Source: Brevundimonas sp. Leaf363
Lineage (GTDB): Bacteria; Pseudomonadota; Alphaproteobacteria; Caulobacterales; Caulobacteraceae
Assembly: GCF_001424025.1 (NCBI RefSeq)
Contig: NZ_LMPZ01000001.1
Location: forward strand, 63,074-127,073
Direction of reading: 5' to 3'
DNA length: 64,000 bases
Part shown: positions 59,269 through 64,000 of the stretch, piece after piece
How the letters are laid out: every line of letters begins with the position of its first letter
How positions within the stretch are numbered: the first letter of the stretch is position 1
The notes under the pieces: generated by a model
What the model saw: the letters and a program-made list of their open reading frames with translations, nothing else
Database searches by the model: none
What the model was told of the DNA's origin: nothing
Translations under genes and position numbers: made by a program

Positions 59269-60359
59269 GGCCTGGGGACCAGACGCCACATCCGCAGGGG
59301 GTGGCGCACCGATCCGGCCTCCTCGCCCGCCTCGGCGCCCCGGCCCATGTAGAGATCGGCGCGGACCGGGCCGCGGATGGCCGAGCCGGTGTCCAGCGCC
59401 ATGACCAGGCCCTGGTAGCCGCGCCGGGCGCCCGGCAGGGTCGCGCCGTCCGCCTCGACCCAGACCAAGTCGCCATAACGCCAGCTGGCCGGATCGACTG
59501 CGATGGCGCGGCGCGGCGTCAGCGGCACGCCCGCCGCCCCCGCCGGCTGGCCGCCGTCGTCCGGGTCCAACCGGAAGAAGATGTAGCGCGGGTTCAGCGC
59601 CGTCACCGCCTTGGCCTGCGGCCCCCGGTGCGCATCCAGCCAGGCGCGGATCGCCTCGCCCGAGGTCCCGTTCGGCGGCAGCAGGCCCTGGTCGGCCATC
59701 TGCCGTGCGATTCCCCGGAACGGCTGGCCGTTGTCGCCCGCATAGGCGGCCCGCTGATGCTCGCCGTCGCCGAAGTCCAGATAGCCCGAGCCCTGGATCT
59801 GCAGGAAGAACAGGTCCTCGGTCCGCATCCAGCCCAGGATTTCGGCGGCGCCCGGATCGGCCTCGATCTCGACACGCGGCCGCGTGTCCCGCGCGCTCGG
59901 GCGGCCCAGGATCGGCGCGTCATAGTCGCCTCCGGGCGCATGGCGGGCGGTGTATTCGGGCGCGAAATAGCTCGTCAGCATGCCGGGCCGGCCGTCCGCG
60001 GTCTCGGCCGCCACCACGTCGAAACCGCGCTCGAAGAAGTCGCGGGCGCGGGTCGGGGTCACCGGCTTGGACGTCTGCTGGATCAGCCGCGCCTCGTTGC
60101 AGCGGGCGACGGCCGCCGCCTCGCGGGCCACGCCGCAGCCTTCGACATAGGCCATGAAGGCCGCCAGGTGATCCTCCTGGCTCCATCCGGGCAGGGTGTG
60201 CGGCCCGGTCGGAGGCAGGACCGGTTCATCGGGATCAGGCGGCGAGACGGGGCCGGGCGCCGTGTCCGGCGGCGGGACCGGCGCGGGCGCGGGCGGGGTG
60301 GCGCACCCGGCCAGGGCCGCGCCGAGGACCAGTCCGACCGCGAGGCCGGAAAATCTCAC
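59265..60359 (-). CDS. mltA: Membrane-bound lytic murein transglycosylase A
   Basis: 364 aa from a GTG at 60359 that overlaps the TGA of the Tim44-like gene (GTGA). Lipoprotein signal GLAVGLVLGAALAGC with Cys19. MltA blocks are visible: GMLTSYFAPEYTARH, FFLQIQGSGYLDF and the C-terminal 3D domain (VMALDTGSAIRGPVRADLYM with the catalytic Asp). It cleaves peptidoglycan to anhydromuropeptides at the outer membrane. Confidence 0.92.
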   Translation of the reverse strand: MRFSGLAVGLVLGAALAGCATPPAPAPVPPPDTAPGPVSPPDPDEPVLPPTGPHTLPGWSQEDHLAAFMAYVEGCGVAREAAAVARCNEARLIQQTSKPVTPTRARDFFERGFDVVAAETADGRPGMLTSYFAPEYTARHAPGGDYDAPILGRPSARDTRPRVEIEADPGAAEILGWMRTEDLFFLQIQGSGYLDFGDGEHQRAAYAGDNGQPFRGIARQMADQGLLPPNGTSGEAIRAWLDAHRGPQAKAVTALNPRYIFFRLDPDDGGQPAGAAGVPLTPRRAIAVDPASWRYGDLVWVEADGATLPGARRGYQGLVMALDTGSAIRGPVRADLYMGRGAEAGEEAGSVRHPLRMWRLVPRP

Positions 60360-60976
60360 GCCGAGGCGGGCTCGACCCGCGCCAGCACCCAGTTGGGATC
60401 GGCCGCGCCCAGGGTCCGCTGGAAGGTCCAGTGTTCGGCGGTCCGGCGTTCCTCCACCTGCGGCTCGCCGCCGCCATCAGGCGCGATGCGGCTGCGCAGC
60501 TCGGCCAGGAAGCGGACCTTGGCGATCGCCTTGTCGCCCTCGGCCGTGGCGGTTTCGATATCGGCGCGCGGCGGATGCAGGAACTCGACCGTCTCGGTTT
60601 CGCCGCGGGTCTCGCGCGCCGTGATGCCGGCCTCGAAGCTCTCCAGCACCGACGGCGTCAGCAGGGGCTTCAGCGCGGCGCGGTCGCCGGCGGCATAGCT
60701 GCGGACGATGGATTCATAGGCGGTGCGGGCGCCGTCCAGGAACCGCTGGGGGTCGAACGCCGGGTCGCGCGCCTTCAGGTCGGCAACGGCGGCCAGGGTC
60801 GCGGCGTCCGTGATGGTCGGCCGCTGGGCGGCGGCCTCCGGCGTCGACGGGATCGGGGCGGCCTTGGCCTCGTCGCCGGGCTGGCGGCCGACCTTGCGGC
60901 CCAGCACATTGTACAGCTGGAACAGCACGAAGGCCGCGATCAGGGCGAAGACGACGATCTGGAACGGTACCGGCAC
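60356..60976 (-). CDS. Tim44-like inner-membrane protein
   Basis: 206 aa from a GTG at 60976 with AGGAAG upstream. One N-terminal membrane helix ([20 protein letters not shown]) is followed by a linker and a Tim44-like domain ([20 protein letters not shown] ... [16 protein letters not shown]). In alphaproteobacteria these homologues of the mitochondrial import motor are located next to mltA and secB. Here it would act at the inner membrane, possibly in protein export or membrane-complex assembly. Confidence 0.88.
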   Translation of the reverse strand: MPVPFQIVVFALIAAFVLFQLYNVLGRKVGRQPGDEAKAAPIPSTPEAAAQRPTITDAATLAAVADLKARDPAFDPQRFLDGARTAYESIVRSYAAGDRAALKPLLTPSVLESFEAGITARETRGETETVEFLHPPRADIETATAEGDKAIAKVRFLAELRSRIAPDGGGEPQVEERRTAEHWTFQRTLGAADPNWVLARVEPASA

Positions 60977-61149
60977 GTAGGGCTTCCTGGGTCGCGCGAG
61001 CGCGCGGGACCTTGGGATTAGGTGCTGACTTGGGCCTGCGCAAGGCCGCTCGCCTGCCCGGCGTTGCGGCCAATGGCCCCGCCGTGTTAGTCGCCGCGCC
61101 TTCCGGGGCGCGCCCGAGCGCGTCCGCTGACACCATTCCAGATTTTCCC

Positions 61150-61656
61150 ATGACCGACGCCGCACCCGCCCCGACCGCCCCGACCGGAGCCGAGGTCAAC
61201 GCCCAGGTGGCCGCGCCCGGCTTCCGCATCCTGGCCCAGTACGTCCGCGACCTGTCGTTCGAGAACCCGCGCGCGCCCGAAAGCCTGCGCGTCGAGGCCA
61301 AGCCGGCCATCGACCTGGGCGTCGAGATGAACGCCCAGGGCCGTCCGGACGGCCTGTTCGAAGTCGATCTGAAGCTGTCGATCAAGGCGACGACCGATCA
61401 GAACGCCGTGTTCGCGGTCGAGCTGGTCTACGGCGGTCTGTTCGCGCTGCAGGGCGTGCAGGAGCATGACATCGAGCCGCTGCTGCTGACCGAATGCCCG
61501 CGCTACCTCTTCCCCTACGCCCGCGAGATCATCAGCCGGGCCACGGCGGACGGCGGCTTCTACCCGCCCTTCATGCTGGACCCGATCGACTTCGCCAGCA
61601 TCTACGCCCAGCGCAAGCAGCAGATCGGCGGGACCGCCGGTTCGGGCCAGGCGTAA
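61150..61656 (+). CDS. secB: Protein-export chaperone SecB
   Basis: 168 aa from the ATG at 61150. Key stretches are [43 protein letters not shown] and [18 protein letters not shown], which bind SecA and substrates. It keeps preproteins unfolded for the Sec translocon. It is divergent from the Tim44-like gene. Confidence 0.97.
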   Translation: MTDAAPAPTAPTGAEVNAQVAAPGFRILAQYVRDLSFENPRAPESLRVEAKPAIDLGVEMNAQGRPDGLFEVDLKLSIKATTDQNAVFAVELVYGGLFALQGVQEHDIEPLLLTECPRYLFPYAREIISRATADGGFYPPFMLDPIDFASIYAQRKQQIGGTAGSGQA

Positions 61657-61665
61657 GCCAGACCT

Positions 61666-61791
61666 TCTCCTCCCCATCCCCGATGGGGAGGTGGCGCGCG
61701 TAGCGCGACGGAGGGGCACCTCGAGCGCCGCGCTCCGGCACGGCCCCTCCACCCCTTCGGGGTTCCCCTCCCCATTGCATGGGGAGGAAAA
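61666..61791. repeat. Palindromic intergenic repeat, family A-like copy 3
   Basis: TCTCCTCCCCATCCCCGATG GGGAGG (61666 on) is mirrored by CCCCTCCCCATTGCATGGGG AGGA (ending about 61788). CTCCACCCCTTCGGGG lies inside, as in the copy at 2287-2430. It fills the gap between convergent secB and dnaQ. Confidence 0.8.
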
Positions 61792-61793
61792 TT

Positions 61794-62510
61794 CTACGCC
61801 GCCTCGGCCACGTCCAGCCCGTAGGCTTCCCACAGCGAGAGGTCCTTCAGCTCGGCCTTGAGGAAGGCCGCGTGCGCGGCGCGTTCGGCCTCGGTCGAGG
61901 CGGGGGCCAGAGGACGGGGACGCGGCGGGTAGGCCGAAACGCCGGCGGCGGCGACCACGATCGGCCCGCGTGCGGCGGTCAGGTCCAGCGCCCGTTCCTT
62001 GCCGCCCCGCAGCTCCAGATAGACTTCGGCCAGCAGGCGGGCGTCGATCAGGGCGCCGTGCAGGGTGCGCTCGACCAGCGAGATCTTGAACCGCTTGCAC
62101 AGGGCGTCCAGCGAGTTGGCCATGCCCGGAAACTTCTTCTGGGCCAGCTGCAGCGTATCGATCCAGCGCCGCTCGTCGGTGATCGGCGCCCCGCAGCGGT
62201 TCAGCTCGAAATCGACGAAGTTCCGGTCGAAGTTGGCGTTGTGCGCAATCAGCGGGGCGTCGCCGATGAATTCCATCAGATCGGGCACGATCTCGGCGAA
62301 CTTCGGTGCATTCGCCACCTTGTCGTCGGTGATGCCGTGGACCCGGATGGCGTCCGCCGGGATCGACCGCTCCGGATTGACCAGACGGTGGAACATCCGA
62401 CCCGTGGGCAACAGATCCTCGATCTCGATGCAGCCGACCTCGATCAGACGGTCGCCCGTCTTGGGGTCGAAGCCGGTGGTTTCCGTGTCCAGAACGATCT
62501 CGCGCGCCAT
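61794..62510 (-). CDS. dnaQ: DNA polymerase III epsilon subunit (proofreading exonuclease)
   Basis: 238 aa. DEDDh exonuclease motifs: IVLDTETTGFDP (ExoI), LIAHNANFDRNFVDFE (ExoII) and HGALIDARLLAEVY (ExoIIIe, His and Asp). The C-terminal tail (about residue 185 on, Pro/Ala-rich then helical) would bind the alpha subunit. It edits replication errors. It lies 6 bp after coaE in the maf-aroE-coaE-dnaQ operon. Confidence 0.96.
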   Translation of the reverse strand: MAREIVLDTETTGFDPKTGDRLIEVGCIEIEDLLPTGRMFHRLVNPERSIPADAIRVHGITDDKVANAPKFAEIVPDLMEFIGDAPLIAHNANFDRNFVDFELNRCGAPITDERRWIDTLQLAQKKFPGMANSLDALCKRFKISLVERTLHGALIDARLLAEVYLELRGGKERALDLTAARGPIVVAAAGVSAYPPRPRPLAPASTEAERAAHAAFLKAELKDLSLWEAYGLDVAEAA

Positions 62511-62516
62511 GACGCC

Positions 62517-63149
62517 TTAATGGATCGGTTCGCCGCCGTCCGAAAGACCGCGGGACCATCCCGGCGTCAGAACTCTGTCCATGATGGCCCGGACCTGTTG
62601 ACGAGCGGCCTCGAGGCCCCGGCCGGTGTCGATGATGAAGTCCGCGCGGCGCCGCTTTTCCGCGTCCGGGACCTGGCGGGCCAGGATGGCCTCGAACCGC
62701 TCGGCCGTCATGCCGGGGCGAGCCAGAACGCGCGCGCGCTGGACCTCGGCCGGCGCCGTTACCACCACCACGGCGTCCACCATGGCCGCGCCGCCGGTCT
62801 CGTAGAGCAGGGGGATGTCCAGCACGACCAGGCGGACGCCCTGCGCCTTCGTTGCGGCCAGGTCAGCCAGCCGGCCTGCGGCGACCAGCGGGTGGACGAC
62901 GGCCTCCAGTCGTTTGAACGCCTGATCGTCGCGGCCCAGCGCCTCGGCCAGCCGGGCGCGGTCCACGGCCCCGTCCACAACGACGCCGGGGAAGGCGTCG
63001 CCCACCGGCCCGACCGCCGCGCCGCCGGGCGCGTAGAGCCGGTGCACGGCCTCGTCCGCATTCCAGACCAGGGCGCCGGCCTCGGCGAACATCTCGGCCG
63101 TCGTCGACTTGCCCATGCCGATGGAGCCGGTCAGGCCCAGAATAATCAT
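62517..63149 (-). CDS. coaE: Dephospho-CoA kinase
   Basis: 210 aa from the ATG at 63149. The P-loop is [25 protein letters not shown] binds substrate, and [12 protein letters not shown] and [20 protein letters not shown] are the lid and C-terminal motifs. It catalyses the last step of CoA synthesis (phosphorylation of the ribose 3'-OH). It lies 7 bp after aroE. Confidence 0.95.
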   Translation of the reverse strand: MIILGLTGSIGMGKSTTAEMFAEAGALVWNADEAVHRLYAPGGAAVGPVGDAFPGVVVDGAVDRARLAEALGRDDQAFKRLEAVVHPLVAAGRLADLAATKAQGVRLVVLDIPLLYETGGAAMVDAVVVVTAPAEVQRARVLARPGMTAERFEAILARQVPDAEKRRRADFIIDTGRGLEAARQQVRAIMDRVLTPGWSRGLSDGGEPIH

Positions 63150-63156
63150 TGGACGA

Positions 63157-63951
63157 TCATCCGGCCTCTCCCAAATGCGCGAGCGCCTTCGCCCGCACAT
63201 CGACCAGGGGCGGCGCCATGCCGAACAGCGCCTGAAACGACGGCCGCGCCTGACCGATCAGCATGGCCAGACCATCCACGCCGATCAGACCGCGCTCACG
63301 GGCGGCGGCCAGTAAGGGGGTCTCCAGCGGGCGATAGGTCATGTCCATGACCGCTGCGTCGTCCGGCAGCAGGCTCAGATCCACGTCGGGCCGCACGCTC
63401 AGCGCATTGACCACCAACGCCGCGCCCTGAAGCGCCTCATAGGCCTCCATCACCACGCCGCCGAGCTCGGCGACCAGGGCCTCGGCGCGGTCCCGGCTGC
63501 GGTTGACGATGCGGACCTGCGCGCCTGCGTCGATCAGGGCGACCACCGCCGCCCGCGACGCGCCGCCTGCCCCCAGCACCACCGCCGGGCGGCCCGTCAG
63601 ATCGAGAGCCGGCGCCTGTTCCGCCAGGGCGCCCACCAGACCCAGCCCGTCGGTGCTGTCGCCGACGGCGTGGCCGTCCTCGAAGACCAGCAGATTGACC
63701 GACCCGGCCCTACGCGCTGTGTCGCTGACCGTGTCGGCGGCGGCCAAGGCGCGCTCCTTCCACGGCGCGGTGATGTTGAAGCCGCGCAGACCCCCGGACC
63801 GGCCGCGCGCGACCAGGGTGTCGAAGTCGGCCTCGGTCTCGGCCGGCAGCGCGTCGTAGGTCGCGTCCAGCCCCGCCGCCTCCAGCCAGGCGGTGTGCAA
63901 CAGGGGGCTGAGCGAGTGGGCGATCGGCCAGCCTGTGACGCCCGCTTTCAT
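63157..63951 (-). CDS. aroE: Shikimate dehydrogenase
   Basis: 264 aa from the ATG at 63951, overlapping the maf stop (ATGA). [12 protein letters not shown] binds shikimate, the catalytic Lys is in [10 protein letters not shown] and the Asp in [21 protein letters not shown] is the NADP loop, and [15 protein letters not shown] ends the protein. In most AroE proteins the motif reads GDNTDG; here Asn is replaced by Ser. It reduces 3-dehydroshikimate to shikimate in aromatic amino acid synthesis. Confidence 0.95.
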   Translation of the reverse strand: MKAGVTGWPIAHSLSPLLHTAWLEAAGLDATYDALPAETEADFDTLVARGRSGGLRGFNITAPWKERALAAADTVSDTARRAGSVNLLVFEDGHAVGDSTDGLGLVGALAEQAPALDLTGRPAVVLGAGGASRAAVVALIDAGAQVRIVNRSRDRAEALVAELGGVVMEAYEALQGAALVVNALSVRPDVDLSLLPDDAAVMDMTYRPLETPLLAAARERGLIGVDGLAMLIGQARPSFQALFGMAPPLVDVRAKALAHLGEAG

Positions 63952-64000
63952 GTGCCGATGATCCCGATGCGGCGCAGTTCGGCCAGCAGGGGCCACAGCG
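63948..64000 (-). CDS. C-terminus of a Maf-like nucleotide pyrophosphatase (partial)
   Basis: Only the last 16 codons are in the window: [16 protein letters not shown] then TGA at 63950-63948, overlapping the aroE ATG. The sequence and the position in front of aroE-coaE-dnaQ fit a Maf/YceF-type nucleoside triphosphate pyrophosphatase, the usual first gene of this operon. The call rests mostly on gene order. Confidence 0.55.
   Translation of the reverse strand, partial: LWPLLAELRRIGIIGT

Noticed and set aside
1..64000. CRISPR arrays, insertion sequences, prophage genes
   Set aside because: No regularly spaced short repeats, no transposase or phage structural genes; the repeats found are isolated palindromes.

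Overview
The window is a gene-dense, very GC-rich stretch of chromosome from an alphaproteobacterium, most likely Caulobacteraceae and probably Brevundimonas. The reasons are the base composition, the many GTG starts and 4-bp stop/start overlaps, the set of TonB receptor, M16/S9 peptidases, entericidin and Tim44-like genes, and the maf-aroE-coaE-dnaQ/secB block at the right end. This assignment rests on gene content and style, not on a database search. I found no insertion sequence, prophage or CRISPR array.

Layout. 0-12 kb: a truncated TonB receptor, tRNA-Gly(GCC), an SDR dehydrogenase, a 2OG-Fe oxygenase/quinone reductase pair, a sulfotransferase/isoaspartyl peptidase pair, a two-domain M16 peptidase, a DUF350/serine protease pair, and an aldo-keto reductase with a divergent TetR regulator. 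12-16 kb: an ArsR regulator divergent from a desaturase whose reading frame is broken, then rlmN, and mntP behind a yybP-ykoY manganese riboswitch. 16-24 kb: an aminotransferase/sugar dehydrogenase pair that could make 2,3-diamino sugar for lipid A, a zeta-toxin-like pair, MaoC hydratase, threonine dehydratase, glpK with a phosphotransferase, and a DUF1223 protein. 24-29 kb: two tandem secreted S9 prolyl oligopeptidases.

29-43 kb is the most unusual part. A long, tightly coupled minus-strand operon encodes an IMPase-like phosphatase, a NeuB-type synthase fused to an N-terminal GxGPS domain, a NeuA-like and a KdsB-like cytidylyltransferase, a GSCFA protein, an SGNH-like protein and a CatB-like acetyltransferase. 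It also holds two members of an unrecognised protein family; a third, larger member (807 aa) lies just downstream. The divergent plus-strand neighbour is arabinose-5-phosphate isomerase (kdsD). Together they look like a complete make-activate-decorate locus for a CMP-linked ulosonic acid on the cell surface, of unknown structure.

43-53 kb is housekeeping: thioesterase, def, fmt, truA, entericidin, a TPP enzyme, an HI0933-type flavoprotein, a GH35-like glycosidase, trmD and rplS with a clear terminator. 53-64 kb: kynA/corA, a CHAP protein, an acyltransferase, a solitary cytosine-5 DNA methyltransferase, mltA/Tim44-like, secB, dnaQ, coaE, aroE and the tail of maf.

Two genome-scale patterns stand out. 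Three families of nested palindromic intergenic repeats sit between genes, often at convergent ends. Five convergent gene pairs end on a single shared CTAG, so both genes stop with TAG on the same four bases.
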